Source: Acidobacteriota bacterium (GTDB lineage Bacteria; Acidobacteriota; Blastocatellia; Pyrinomonadales; Pyrinomonadaceae). Taken from it: a stretch of DNA of 64,000 bases. A program made the position numbers and the translations under genes. Under the pieces are notes generated by a model. That model was not told the origin of the DNA, searched no databases, and was given only the letters and a program-made list of their open reading frames with translations. Shown here one piece after another: positions 51,448-61,224 of this stretch; the first letter of the stretch is position 1; each line of letters begins with the position of its first letter. The stretch lies in NCBI GenBank assembly GCA_023436495.1, contig JAEZIT010000040.1:46462-110461 (forward strand), written 5' to 3'.

Positions 51448-52161
51448 ATGAAACGACAACTCCTTATTTTCGCTTGCATAATTTTGAGCGCCGCCAGCCA
51501 ATTGACGGCACAGGCCGTGCTCGCAAACGACGTTTATCGTCTCGGCTCGCGGACAGTGCATATCCCCGCTCCTGAAGGTTTTTTCGACACGTTTCCGCAT
51601 TTTGACCGCGTCACAGGCTATTTTATAGCCGCCGAGACACCGTCGAACAACACGCTTGCGGCCTATGTCCCGAACGATACCCTGCCGCAGCTTAAGGCGG
51701 GAATCGCTTCGCCGCTTATCGCGTATGCCAAGATCTCTGTCTCACGCGAGGCGATAACACTCGATGCGACACCGCAGTTATTCGCCAACGTCGTGTCGGA
51801 CCTCGAAAAGAGGTATGCAGCGCCGATCGCGGCTGACAGCACCATCACGCCACCTGTTGCCGAAAATGCCGCCAAATGGTTAGCCGCAAATTCGAGCAAA
51901 GACAGTACACCCGAGCTGAAAACGGCTATCAATCTCGGTCATTTTCAAAAGACCGATAATGTCTTCAGCGCAATGATGATCATGAAGCTCGAAGCTTTCA
52001 GCGATCCTAGGCCCTACCTTGCATCCGTCTCGTTGCTAAACGTGAATAACCGGCTAATTTATGTTTACGCCTATCGCCAAATAACGTCTGATAAGGATGC
52101 CGACGTCCTAAGCGAGCTGACCAAAACATGGACCGCGGCGATCGTGGCGGCGAACCGCTAG
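51448..52161 (+). CDS. Exported protein of unknown function
   Basis: This 237-residue protein has a signal peptide (QLLIFACIILSAASQLTAQA). The ATG at 51448 is preferred because the frame further upstream has no signal and covers the perR promoter. The mature part is alpha/beta with no motif I recognise; GRTVHIPAPEGF-like VHIPAPEGF occurs near the start and a C-terminal VYVYAYRQI strand is visible. It is expected in the periplasm. It is divergent from perR, with about 200 bases between the two starts, so it could share regulation. Confidence 0.65.
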   Translation: MKRQLLIFACIILSAASQLTAQAVLANDVYRLGSRTVHIPAPEGFFDTFPHFDRVTGYFIAAETPSNNTLAAYVPNDTLPQLKAGIASPLIAYAKISVSREAITLDATPQLFANVVSDLEKRYAAPIAADSTITPPVAENAAKWLAANSSKDSTPELKTAINLGHFQKTDNVFSAMMIMKLEAFSDPRPYLASVSLLNVNNRLIYVYAYRQITSDKDADVLSELTKTWTAAIVAANR

Positions 52162-52170
52162 AGAATGGGG

Positions 52171-53271
52171 CTATTTTGAATTGTCGATCACGATCTTTCG
52201 TTTCGCCTGGACGATCAGGCCGGGTCGTTTTGATGTGACCTCAATGTTGCGTTCACCTTTGGTGCCAGAAAGTTCGATCTTCGGCGTGTAGGTCACTACA
52301 TAGCTCGAATCGATCATCTGTGCGACAAGGGCGGTCTTCTCGACCATTTCCTCGACACTGTTCGGGACGATCATCGTTCCGTTGCTAGCTTCCGCGAGGT
52401 TCCCTAGCTGTTCCTCGCTTGCCTCAAGGTCGGCTTTCCTCGCCCGCAATGTCTTCAGCAGTGTTCTGTCGAGGTTGATAGTGCGAGCTTTCGGCGCCGT
52501 GGCAACGTCGCGTGCACCGGGCGGCAGCGTTGCCGCTATCTCGTCGGGCATCGCCTTCGGCGGCGGCGATTTTGAGACTGATCTAGTTCGCGGCTCGATA
52601 TCGGCCGCCTCCATATTGGCATAGCTAAGCACGTGGACGCTTATATCGGTCGTCAGCAGCGAGCGGATTGCGTCGTACTTGGCTGAGGAGTTTCCGGAAT
52701 CGGTGCCGTCTGTGATCAGCACGAGGTGGCGGTTATCGGCCGGATTTCGGGTCAGGAAATTCTCGGCCATACGCAGCGCTTCGGCAAAAGCCGACCGCCG
52801 TCCGAATTTCGCGCGTCCAATCGCCTTCATTGTCGCAGCTCGGTCCGTCGTCCATTCGCTAATAATTTCGGGCTTGTCGCTATATTGCATCACGGCTACC
52901 GAGTCACCGTCGCGAAGGGAATTCACAATACCACGAGCGGTCATCTGCGTCTGGCTAAGGCTCTTAACCTGGCGCAGCTCGCCTCCCGTGTCCATTACGA
53001 TCAGAACGTTCGCCGGGATCCGTCGCACACTGTTCGGCTGGTGCAAAATGTTGTTTTCCGTGATGACAAGATCGTTCTCCTTTACGTCCGAAACGAACCG
53101 GCCGTTCTCGTCAAATGCAAGCACGTTCAGCTTTATCTCCTCAGTGATGACATGTTCGGTATCGTCAGGCGGCGTCGGCGTGGGGGTTGGGGCGACGCGG
53201 CGGCTTTGAGCAAAGGCCGCTGCCGAAAAGAGCAGTATGACGCAAACGGCGAATTGAGCTCTCGATCCCAT
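52171..53271 (-). CDS. VWFA-related (acidobacterial) protein with a degenerate MIDAS
   Basis: This 366-residue protein has a signal peptide (VILLFSAAAFAQ) followed by a proline/threonine-rich stretch. A VWFA-like domain follows: NVLIVMDTGGELRQVKSLSQ, then LRDGDSVAVMQYSDKPEI, then VLITDGTDSGNSSA. The DxSxS site is DTGGE, so metal binding at that position is doubtful, while the TDG element remains. The pattern matches the acidobacterial VWFA family (TIGR03436), a lineage-typical group of unknown function. AAGGTAG-like sequence precedes the ATG. It is the second VWA protein in the window; the one near 30 kb keeps the MIDAS. Confidence 0.85.
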   Translation of the reverse strand: MGSRAQFAVCVILLFSAAAFAQSRRVAPTPTPTPPDDTEHVITEEIKLNVLAFDENGRFVSDVKENDLVITENNILHQPNSVRRIPANVLIVMDTGGELRQVKSLSQTQMTARGIVNSLRDGDSVAVMQYSDKPEIISEWTTDRAATMKAIGRAKFGRRSAFAEALRMAENFLTRNPADNRHLVLITDGTDSGNSSAKYDAIRSLLTTDISVHVLSYANMEAADIEPRTRSVSKSPPPKAMPDEIAATLPPGARDVATAPKARTINLDRTLLKTLRARKADLEASEEQLGNLAEASNGTMIVPNSVEEMVEKTALVAQMIDSSYVVTYTPKIELSGTKGERNIEVTSKRPGLIVQAKRKIVIDNSK

Positions 53272-53334
53272 AATCTACCTTCCCCGTATGATGCCTGAAG
53301 AGCGGAGAGATTTGCCCGCTCGGGCGTCGGAACA

Positions 53335-54405
53335 TTAACGATCTGGATATTTATCGACAAATCTCAATAGGTTGCCGACGTAATCGCGAAAATTCGGGCA
53401 TCGTACGCCGTGCTTGGCAAGGAGTGATTCCGCGACGGACGTATCGTAACTTTGGGATATAAAAAAGTAAGGCACGCCCGCATGCGGAAGGCCGGTTACA
53501 GGCGGCGAAAACGGCAGCATCAGCGAGCGTTCCACCAGTGACGGCGGCGGATGCAGAACAGACCGTTTGCCGGTCATCTTGCCCGCTATCGCGTCGAAAA
53601 GTTCGGCGGTCGTCAGCGGTTCGGGATCGGCAAGCGCTACGGTCTTTCCCGCTGCGTCTTCATCAATTGCAAGCGCGGCTATTCCTTCCACAACAAAATC
53701 AACAGGCACAAGGTTTAGGGTCACGACGTTGTTCCCAACGTTCACATACCGCAGCAGCTCCGGCATTTTGCGTAAATACTTTATTAAGTAATAAATGCCG
53801 TCGTATTTGACCGTTTCGCCCGTTTGGGAATCGCCAACGACGACCGCCGGCCGAACGATCGTTACCGGAACGTCCGCTTTCAATTTTTCGACCTCGGCCT
53901 CCGCAAGGTATTTCGTCTGTTCGTAATAATTCCGAAAGCCCGCATCGTGTTCAAGCTCAGTTTCCAAAATGATGCCTTTGCGCTTGCCCGCGACATAACA
54001 CGTCGAAATATAAATGTACCGCCGCATATTCGGGAGCGTCCGCACAAGATCGTTTATATGCTTCGTGCCATCGAGATTGACGGCAAACGCGAGGTCCTTA
54101 TCAACAGCAAGATCGTAAATTGCCGCAAGATGAAACACGCGCGTCGTATCGGCGCGAATCGCTGCCAGGTCATCGGCCGCTATGCCCAGGCCGGTATTCG
54201 TTATATCACCTTCCACGAGCGCGAAATTCTCAAGCGGAATGCCCGTATGTTCCGCGATCTCCTCAACTTGCGAAACCGCCGCATTGACAAACTGCGGCTG
54301 GACCAACAGGTAAAACTGTACGTCCGAACTCGCCAAACGGGCGACGAGCCGTCCGGCGATGAATCCCGGAAAGCCTGTAATGAAATACGATTCGCTAAAG
54401 CTCAT
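53335..54405 (-). CDS. NAD-dependent SDR/thioester-reductase-like protein
   Basis: This 356-residue extended short-chain dehydrogenase has the Rossmann motif ITGFPGFIAGRLVARLASS, the catalytic-type block YISTCYVAGKRKG with the Y-x3-K pair in YYEQTKYLAE, and VTIVRPAVVVGDSQTGE. The N-terminal GxxGxxG is GFPGFIAG. It resembles the reductase domain of male-sterility proteins and carboxylic acid reductases. The likely substrate is a lipid or polyketide thioester; it is not determinable. The ATG at 54405 lies near a TAGAAT element, 12 bases upstream. Confidence 0.85.
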   Translation of the reverse strand: MSFSESYFITGFPGFIAGRLVARLASSDVQFYLLVQPQFVNAAVSQVEEIAEHTGIPLENFALVEGDITNTGLGIAADDLAAIRADTTRVFHLAAIYDLAVDKDLAFAVNLDGTKHINDLVRTLPNMRRYIYISTCYVAGKRKGIILETELEHDAGFRNYYEQTKYLAEAEVEKLKADVPVTIVRPAVVVGDSQTGETVKYDGIYYLIKYLRKMPELLRYVNVGNNVVTLNLVPVDFVVEGIAALAIDEDAAGKTVALADPEPLTTAELFDAIAGKMTGKRSVLHPPPSLVERSLMLPFSPPVTGLPHAGVPYFFISQSYDTSVAESLLAKHGVRCPNFRDYVGNLLRFVDKYPDR

Positions 54406-54503
54406 GTCCGTCGAAATATTCTAACATTCGGTGAATGAATGGTTTTCCACATGTTGAAATCTTATGGTAAACTCTACTAACGAAACAATTTAGTACGCAA
54501 ATA

Positions 54504-54734
54504 ATGGCGAATGCAAGCAAAAAGACCGTGAGCGGGGACGCCGCCGAAACGGATGTCGGGAATGAACTCGAACGGCAGGAATGGTCTGTGATCTCATTCG
54601 GCCGGCCAGAAGCAAAAGGCCTGACCTACGCCGAGGCCGTGCAATTGATTGCAGATTTCGAAAAACGCGGCATTGCCGGCTTATGCATCGTCACCGACGA
54701 CGCAGCGGAACGTCTGGCAGCGAGATCTTCCTAG
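54504..54734 (+). CDS. Small protein of unknown function
   Basis: This 76-residue protein is not recognised. It has a Ser/Thr/Lys-rich N-terminus and a compact remainder (EWSVISFGRPEAKGLTYAEAVQLIADFEKRGIAGLCIVTDDAAERLA), with an alpha/beta pattern that could be a single small domain. No ribosome site is obvious; the upstream A/T-rich sequence holds TAGTAC seven bases before the ATG. It overlaps the end of the convergent quinone oxidoreductase gene by four bases. Codon use is like the surrounding genes. Confidence 0.6.
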   Translation: MANASKKTVSGDAAETDVGNELERQEWSVISFGRPEAKGLTYAEAVQLIADFEKRGIAGLCIVTDDAAERLAARSS

Positions 54735-55714
54735 AGCTCGATCACTACCTTCCCAAAACTCTCGTTCGATTCGAGATATTCGTGAGCGGCCCGTATTTCC
54801 TTAGCGGGAAATACTCTGTCTATGACCGGAGAGACCTTTCCCGACCGCAGCAGCGGCACGACTTCTGATCGAAATTTGGCGGTTGCGTCGGCCTTCTCTT
54901 CCAGCGAGCGGCCGCGAAGCACGGTCCCGATTATCGATAACCGTTTCGAAAGGGCCTGCGCCAGGTTGAACTCCGCTTGGGCTCCGGCCGTCAGGCCGAC
55001 TAAGATCAAGCGTCCTTTGACCTCAAGACTTTCAATATTTTGCGAAAAATAACCACCGCCGACCAAGTCTAAAATGACATCTACGCCGCCTTCGGAAGCG
55101 GCACGCGCCGCGTCCGCAAATTTCGGGCCGTCCGCGGTAAGAATCCCGTGATCGAGTCCGAATGCTTTACATCTTTCCAGTTTATCGGCGGTGCGCGAAG
55201 TTCCTATCACACGCGCTCCCGCGGCCTTTGCAAGCTGAAGCGCAGCAAGGCCCACTCCTGACCCAACCGCGTGGATCATCAGCGTCTCGCCTCGCTGCAG
55301 CCGCCCTTGCGTAAAGATCGCGTCATGTGCGGTTACGAACGCCTCAGGCACGGCGGCAGCTTCCGTAAATGACAAATTCTCCGGGATCGGCGCAAGCAGC
55401 CGCTCGTCGATCAAAAGATATTCCGCCTGCGCCTCACCCGCCGTAATGCCAAAAACGCGATCGCCGGTAAGGGCGGTAGTGACACTATTCCCCGTTCTGA
55501 CGACCTCGCCAGCAAATTCGAGCCCCGGAATGTGTGAATTGGTTCCCGGCGGTGCCGGATAGAACCCTCGCCGCTGAAGTAGATCCGCACGGTTCAGACC
55601 GGCCGCGCGAACTCGGATCAAAACTTCCGAACCGGCCGGTTCAGGTGGGTCGGGAACCTCTCTTAACACGAGATTCTCCGGCCCGCCGAAATCTTTTATA
55701 TAAACTGCCTGCAT
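54731..55714 (-). CDS. Zinc-free quinone oxidoreductase (NADPH-dependent MDR family)
   Basis: This 327-residue enzyme has the quinone reductase form of the medium-chain dehydrogenases: GLNRADLLQRRGFYPAPPGTNSHIPGLEFAGEV, the NADPH-binding MIHAVGSGVGLAALQLAKAAGARVIGTS, and the C-terminal VFPAKEIRAAHEYLESNESFGKVVI. It matches the p53-inducible PIG3-type group. It reduces quinones one electron at a time. It begins 20 bases after the stop of the TolC gene on the same strand and probably belongs to the efflux operon as its last gene. Confidence 0.9.
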   Translation of the reverse strand: MQAVYIKDFGGPENLVLREVPDPPEPAGSEVLIRVRAAGLNRADLLQRRGFYPAPPGTNSHIPGLEFAGEVVRTGNSVTTALTGDRVFGITAGEAQAEYLLIDERLLAPIPENLSFTEAAAVPEAFVTAHDAIFTQGRLQRGETLMIHAVGSGVGLAALQLAKAAGARVIGTSRTADKLERCKAFGLDHGILTADGPKFADAARAASEGGVDVILDLVGGGYFSQNIESLEVKGRLILVGLTAGAQAEFNLAQALSKRLSIIGTVLRGRSLEEKADATAKFRSEVVPLLRSGKVSPVIDRVFPAKEIRAAHEYLESNESFGKVVIEL

Positions 55715-55734
55715 GACTTCTGAAGATAACAGAT

Positions 55735-57498
55735 CTACTTACGCAGCCGTGCTTCAACGTTGTTTGCCTTGAGCGAATTGCCCGTCGCGCGCTGCAGGTC
55801 CGCGATCGCCTTGTTCAATTCGGTCTGCGCCCGTAGCTCGGCGCTTCGCGCCGCGGCAAGCTGGGTTTGCCGGTCGAGCACTTTGTAGATATCCGATTGT
55901 CCCTCGTCCAATTTTCGCTGCTCCGATTCGTACTGCTTCGTCAGGTTTTCGCGAGAGATCGCGGCGGCACGGAGACGAGCTTCGGCAGTGCGCACGGCCT
56001 GCAGGGCGTTGCGTACATCGACCTGAATATTCTGTTCGAGCTGTTCGCGGACCGTTTCAAGACGTTGACCTTCGACCAGGGAACGTCCGTATTGCGCACG
56101 TGCGGTTTTGTCACCGAATAGGGGCAAATTGAACTGGACACCGACGCGAAAAGTCGGGTATTTGTTCGAGAAAATGTCAGTGACGGAAGAACCGGGCCCG
56201 CCGATGTTCTGCAGAAGCAGGGCCTGTGCGCGAGCAGCGGCGACACATTCCTCAGTATTCGGGTTCGTCGCGCAATCGCGCAGCAGCGGGTTTGAAAAAT
56301 CCGGGTTTAGCGTACCGCCAATTCCTGCCGAACCGTAACTGGCGACAAGGTCGATCTGCGGCTTGCCTTGTTCCTTATAAAAACGCCTATCCACCTCGTT
56401 GATATCCTTCTGCACCTTGTTGAGTTCCAACTCCGGACGGTTTTCGAGCGCCGCCGTCAGGGCGTCCGAAAGCGTCGTTGAAGGTGCGGTAAGGTCAACC
56501 GGGTCGACCGGCGTGACCGATTCGGCCCAGATGCCGTCCGTTCGATTTGGCGCGATCATATTCTTCAGCGCGTTTTCGGCTTGTGTAACGGCATTCAGGG
56601 CGTCGTAAACTGCTTGTTCGAAATTCGCGACCTGCGTTTCGGCGGCAACGACATCGATCGGCGCGAGCTGTCCTTCTTCCACCAGGCGGCGGTTGTGCCG
56701 AAGCTGTTCACGGGCGTCGCGGACGGTATCGCGCTGCACCTGCAGATTACGAAGTGCATAGGTCAGGTCCCAATACGCGCGCTGCACGCCAGCGATTATC
56801 TCGATCGTCCGTTGGCGAAATTGCGTATCGGTCAGCGACAAATTGCGCTTGGCGATCTCGATCGTGCGCCGCTGCTGATCGAACGAGCGTCCGCGGAAAA
56901 TTGGCTGTGTGATTGAAAACGAAAGGCTCGAATTATACTGCGGGCTGAAGATCGAGATCGGGTTGTCGGTAGTAACGCGCTGGTTTTGTACGTTTGCGCT
57001 CAGAATCGTTCCAAAGTTCGGTATATAGCCCTGAAATCCTGCATTCCCGGCAAATGTTCCGTTGCTGATCTTCGAGATCTGCGGAGCGAAAAAGCTCGTG
57101 TTCGGCACCGACGACTTTTCCCAATACGTTTGTCCGCTAAACCGCGGTTCATAGACCCCGCGAGCGGCCTCCAGGTCGTATTCAGCGATCTTTACATTGT
57201 GCCGTGTTACTTCGATGTCCTTGTTATTATCGAGCGCCATCGCAATCGCTTCGCGAAGCGTCAACGGCTTCTGGTCTGCCATATCAACGCCGACGCGGCC
57301 GAGGTCCGGCAAGCTTCGGTCATCCGAACGGAAATCGGGCGCGATCGCCGGAACGTCCTGGAGATTTTCGGGCGCCACCGCAGGAGTCGCGGTGGGAACC
57401 GGTGTCGGCTCCGGCATCGGCGTTGGGATTGGCGTCTGTGCGGACGCCGCGGCCATTGCCGTTAATAAAATTATGATCAGAAATAATTGCTTTCGCAT
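55735..57498 (-). CDS. TolC-family outer membrane efflux protein
   Basis: This 587-residue protein has a signal peptide (LFLIIILLTAMAAASAQ), a proline-rich linker (TPIPTPMPEPTPVPTATP) and two TolC-like repeats: LTLREAIAMALDNNKDIEVTRHNVKIAEYDLEAARG at about 78 and TTLSDALTAALENRPELELNKVQKDINEVDRRFYKEQGKPQIDL at about 335. It forms the outer-membrane channel and periplasmic tunnel of the efflux pump. The proline-rich insertion before the barrel is unusually long. It follows the RND gene by 57 bases and precedes the quinone oxidoreductase gene by 20. Confidence 0.88.
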   Translation of the reverse strand: MRKQLFLIIILLTAMAAASAQTPIPTPMPEPTPVPTATPAVAPENLQDVPAIAPDFRSDDRSLPDLGRVGVDMADQKPLTLREAIAMALDNNKDIEVTRHNVKIAEYDLEAARGVYEPRFSGQTYWEKSSVPNTSFFAPQISKISNGTFAGNAGFQGYIPNFGTILSANVQNQRVTTDNPISIFSPQYNSSLSFSITQPIFRGRSFDQQRRTIEIAKRNLSLTDTQFRQRTIEIIAGVQRAYWDLTYALRNLQVQRDTVRDAREQLRHNRRLVEEGQLAPIDVVAAETQVANFEQAVYDALNAVTQAENALKNMIAPNRTDGIWAESVTPVDPVDLTAPSTTLSDALTAALENRPELELNKVQKDINEVDRRFYKEQGKPQIDLVASYGSAGIGGTLNPDFSNPLLRDCATNPNTEECVAAARAQALLLQNIGGPGSSVTDIFSNKYPTFRVGVQFNLPLFGDKTARAQYGRSLVEGQRLETVREQLEQNIQVDVRNALQAVRTAEARLRAAAISRENLTKQYESEQRKLDEGQSDIYKVLDRQTQLAAARSAELRAQTELNKAIADLQRATGNSLKANNVEARLRK

Positions 57499-57555
57499 AA
57501 AACCTTCATGCCATTGGCGAGAAGCTGTGGCTTCTCACCTGATCCATAATGCCCC

Positions 57556-60500
57556 TTAGCTCTTTCCAAACAGCGAACTCGTCGCGGTCGCGAATTTGCG
57601 GCGGATACCGTTAAACATCCAGTTAGAAAATTCTCCTATACGGCGGAAAATTCCGACCGTCGCAAAATCGTCAAAGATGGAATAGAAAACCGGTACCGCC
57701 AACAGCGTCAGCAGCAGGCACAGGGATTGGCCGCCAACGACCAGAACGCCGATCGAGCGGTTCGTTCCCGACCCCGGCCCCGTCGAAACGACAAGCGGGA
57801 TCATGCCCGCGACAAGCGCGAGGGTTGTCATCAGAATAGGCCGCAGACGATCGCGGTTCGCCTGAATGATCGCTTCGTACCGGCCCATGCCCTGTTCTCG
57901 GAGGTTGTTCGTATGATCGATCTGCAGAATGGCGTTCTTTTTCACGACGCCGAACAACAGCAGTAACCCGAGCCCCGAGAAGATGTTCACCGTTTGGCCC
58001 ATAACTCGCACGCTCAGGATCCCGAACGGAATCGAAAGGGGCAGGGTCAGAAGGATCGTCACCGGATGGATGAACGATTCGAACTGCGCCGCGAGCACAA
58101 TGTACATGAAAACGAACGACAGTAAGATCGCGAGCAGGAAGTACATTCCCGCCTTGCCCATTTCCTTTGATTGCCCGACGTATCCGGTCGTGTAACCCGC
58201 CGGCAGGTTCAGGTCCTTGACAGCATCGTTGATCGCCGTCTGAATATTCGCCGCCGAACCACCCGGCTTTGTATTTGCGAGCAGCGTTACCTGGCGCTGG
58301 CGGTTCAATCGGTCGACCGAGCTCGGCCCTGTTCCCTCGCTGATGGTAACGACGCGGTCGAGTGTGACCCAACCGACCTTCGATGACGGCACGATCATGC
58401 GCTTCAATCCCTCGACGCTTGTTCTATAAGGATTTACCGCACGAACCCATACCTCATACTGTTCGGTGCCTTCGTTGAACGTCGTCGCTTCCTGTCCTGC
58501 GACGAGGATGTTTAGCGCCTGCGACACGTCGCCGACACGAACGCCCAGGTCGGCGGCCGCGATCCGATTGACATCAAGCTGGACCTCCGGCTTTCCACTG
58601 ATCAACGTCGAATCGACGTCGACGGCATCCGGGATAGCCTTCATTTTCTGGAGCAGCTGTGACGAATACTCGTCGAGTTTTTTCAGGTCCGGCCCAGCGA
58701 TCAGAAACTGAACGTTCGCATTGCGGAAACCGCCGCCGGAGAATGCCTGTACCTGCTGGACGCCGACCCTGAGGTCCGGCGGGAAATTCTTCGCCAGCAG
58801 ATCACGCGCATCCGACATCATCTCCTCCTGCGATCTCGCACGGTCGCCGATCGGCGTCAGCTTCACGTAGATGGTTCCCGCGTTGACAACCTGCTGCTGC
58901 CCGCCGCCGATTGTGACGAGCGTGTGCGTTATGCCGTCCTGTTTGCGAAGCTCCGCCGCGATGCGTTCCATAAGCTGGGACGTCGCCTGCAGGGAATACC
59001 CTTCGGGAGCGCGGACGGAGATCTCGTATTGCGATTGGTCGTCGACCGGCAGAAAGTTCTTGCCGACAAACATGAACAGCGGAATGATGCTCAGGAATAC
59101 GAGCACGCACAATACGACGATCAGCCATCGGTGGCCCATCGCGAATTTCAGCATCCACGTATACGTGCTGTCGACGTGCCGGTACCAGCCGCGGTGTTTG
59201 CTGTCATGCGGTTCCTCTTTCGGAATTTCGATCGATCCATCGCCGTGCATTTCCTGCCATTCCGGATCGCGCGGTGGGGGTTCTTCTTCCTTCGGCCGTT
59301 TAAGCAGTCTGGCGGCGAGCATCGGCGTCAATGTAAACGAAACGATCAGTGACACCCCGACCGCGAACGCTGCCGTCAATCCAAAGCTGGACATGAACCG
59401 GCCGACGATGCCCTGCATAAAGCCGATCGGAACGAACACCGCCATTAGCGACAGCGTCGTCGCGAGGACGGCCATGCCGATCTCTCGCGTACCTTCGATC
59501 GCCGCCTGAAACGGGTTCATGCCCTTTTCTTCAATAAAGCGGAAAATATTCTCCAACACCACGATCGCGTCGTCGATGACGATACCGACCATTAGCGTCA
59601 GTGCGAGCATGGTGATGAGGTTCAGCGTATATCCCATCGCGTACATCAGCCCGAATGTCGAGATAATGGACGTCGGGATCGCGAGCGCGGCGATAAACGT
59701 TGAGCGTACGTTCCAAAGGAAAAGGAACACGACGATACAGGCGAAAATACTGCCGAGCAGAAGATGCTCCTCGATCGCGTTCAGCGAAGCCTCGATAAAA
59801 ATTGAATTATCGCCTACTATCTCGACCGTATACTGTTTCGGCAGCGTCGGCAGAATTTCTGAAAGCCTTTCCTTGACCGCTTCGGCAACTGCGACTGTGT
59901 TCTGCCCGGACTGTTTTGCGACGATAAGCGTCACCGCAGGCTGTCCATTCAGGCGCGATTCGGATCGGAGCTCTTCCGCACCGTCTTCGACGGTTCCGAT
60001 GTCCTTTACCTTTACCTCATATTCGCCGCGGGTGGCGACGACAACGTTCGCAAATTCTTCCGGATCTTTTACCTTGCCAAGCGTTCGCACGCTCGTTTCG
60101 GTCTGGCCTTCGTCGAGCCGTCCGCTCGGAAATTCCAGGTTCTGAATGCGGAGAGCATTCGTGACCTCGGCCGCCGTAATGTTGTACGAGCGCATCTTGT
60201 CCGGGTCGACCCAGACGTTTATCTGCCGCTCGCGTCCGCCGATGATCGTCACCTGCCCAACGCCGCTGACAGATTCGATCTTTTCCTTTACATCGTTCTT
60301 GGCGACGTCGGTCACGTCGCGAAGATTGGTCGGAGCCGAAACAACGATGCGCAGTACGGGCGCGGCATCGCTGTCGAGCTTCATTACAGTAGGCTGCTCA
60401 GCCGTCTCAGGCAGGTTAGGAATGGCCGTCTGGACACGGTTCTCTACCTCCTGCGCGGCGATGTTGACGTCCTTTTCGAGTACAAACTGTACAAAGACCT

Positions 60501-60771
60501 GCGAGATCCCTTCGATCGACGTCGAACGGAGTTCGTCGATGCCGCTGATGGTGTTCACGGCCTCTTCGATCTTCTCCGTTATTTCGGTTTCGATCTCCTG
60601 CGGCGATGCGCCCGGATTGACTACGGTAACTGTGATCGTCGGAAAATCGATCTTTGGAAATAGGTCAAGCCCGAGGCTGAAAAATGAGAACGCGCCGACA
60701 ACGACGAGCGACAAGATCAGCATCGTCGCGAAAACGGGCCGCTTAACACATACTTCTGCTAACCACTGCAT
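57556..60771 (-). CDS. RND efflux transporter (HAE1-type permease)
   Basis: This 1071-residue protein is the inner-membrane pump, with 12 transmembrane segments and two large periplasmic loops. It has the N-terminal FATMLILSLVVVGAFSFFSLGLDLFPKIDFPTITV, EIETEITEKIEEAVNTI, the charged segment LTLMVGIVIDDAIVVLENIFRF with the proton-relay acids in transmembrane helix 4, and PVDDQSQYEISVRAPEGYS. It exports hydrophobic compounds with the adaptor and TolC protein. It starts 15 bases after the stop of the SRPBCC gene, with GGGAGG nine bases before the ATG. Confidence 0.93.
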   Translation of the reverse strand: MQWLAEVCVKRPVFATMLILSLVVVGAFSFFSLGLDLFPKIDFPTITVTVVNPGASPQEIETEITEKIEEAVNTISGIDELRSTSIEGISQVFVQFVLEKDVNIAAQEVENRVQTAIPNLPETAEQPTVMKLDSDAAPVLRIVVSAPTNLRDVTDVAKNDVKEKIESVSGVGQVTIIGGRERQINVWVDPDKMRSYNITAAEVTNALRIQNLEFPSGRLDEGQTETSVRTLGKVKDPEEFANVVVATRGEYEVKVKDIGTVEDGAEELRSESRLNGQPAVTLIVAKQSGQNTVAVAEAVKERLSEILPTLPKQYTVEIVGDNSIFIEASLNAIEEHLLLGSIFACIVVFLFLWNVRSTFIAALAIPTSIISTFGLMYAMGYTLNLITMLALTLMVGIVIDDAIVVLENIFRFIEEKGMNPFQAAIEGTREIGMAVLATTLSLMAVFVPIGFMQGIVGRFMSSFGLTAAFAVGVSLIVSFTLTPMLAARLLKRPKEEEPPPRDPEWQEMHGDGSIEIPKEEPHDSKHRGWYRHVDSTYTWMLKFAMGHRWLIVVLCVLVFLSIIPLFMFVGKNFLPVDDQSQYEISVRAPEGYSLQATSQLMERIAAELRKQDGITHTLVTIGGGQQQVVNAGTIYVKLTPIGDRARSQEEMMSDARDLLAKNFPPDLRVGVQQVQAFSGGGFRNANVQFLIAGPDLKKLDEYSSQLLQKMKAIPDAVDVDSTLISGKPEVQLDVNRIAAADLGVRVGDVSQALNILVAGQEATTFNEGTEQYEVWVRAVNPYRTSVEGLKRMIVPSSKVGWVTLDRVVTISEGTGPSSVDRLNRQRQVTLLANTKPGGSAANIQTAINDAVKDLNLPAGYTTGYVGQSKEMGKAGMYFLLAILLSFVFMYIVLAAQFESFIHPVTILLTLPLSIPFGILSVRVMGQTVNIFSGLGLLLLFGVVKKNAILQIDHTNNLREQGMGRYEAIIQANRDRLRPILMTTLALVAGMIPLVVSTGPGSGTNRSIGVLVVGGQSLCLLLTLLAVPVFYSIFDDFATVGIFRRIGEFSNWMFNGIRRKFATATSSLFGKS

Positions 60772-60786
60772 AGGTCAAAACCTCCC

Positions 60787-61224
60787 TTAGTTCAGTTGCC
60801 CTTCCGCGCGCTTTTTCAGTGCCGCGTTAAATTCCTCAAAACCGCGCCGCGTACCCGATTCCATCATTCTCCAGATCAGCGGGACCAAGATTCCCGAAAA
60901 ACGTTCACTGTGCGTAAATTCAACGCCGCCATTTCGTTCTGTTATGACGAATTCGTGCCTTCCATCGAAAAGCCCCGAGATGAACAGATTCCCGAGCCAG
61001 GCAAAATGCCGGTTCGGAACATTTTCAACGACCGTCGGCTTGAATTTCATTGGCTTTCCACCGCTCGGCTCTATGGAAACTTCCAACCTTCCGCCCTTTT
61101 CCGGGTTGCCCGAGATGCTGCGGACAAATGGGTTCCACGACGGGTATTCCCCAAAACGCATCAGAATGTCCCAGACCTTCTCGGCCGGTGCATTTATATC
61201 TATCCGTGTCGTTATCTCTTTCAT
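60787..61224 (-). CDS. SRPBCC (START-like) domain protein
   Basis: This 145-residue protein has the SRPBCC fold: TTRIDINAPAEKVWDILMRFGEYPSWNPFVRSISGNPEKGGRLEVSIEPSGGKPMKFKPTVVENVPNRHFAWLG, then FVITERNGGVEFTHSERFSGILVPL. It binds hydrophobic ligands in a deep pocket; the ligand is unknown. It starts with the ATG of a TAATG overlap with the stop of the adaptor gene, so it is translationally coupled. A ligand-binding protein inside an RND operon is unusual. Confidence 0.85.
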   Translation of the reverse strand: MKEITTRIDINAPAEKVWDILMRFGEYPSWNPFVRSISGNPEKGGRLEVSIEPSGGKPMKFKPTVVENVPNRHFAWLGNLFISGLFDGRHEFVITERNGGVEFTHSERFSGILVPLIWRMMESGTRRGFEEFNAALKKRAEGQLN

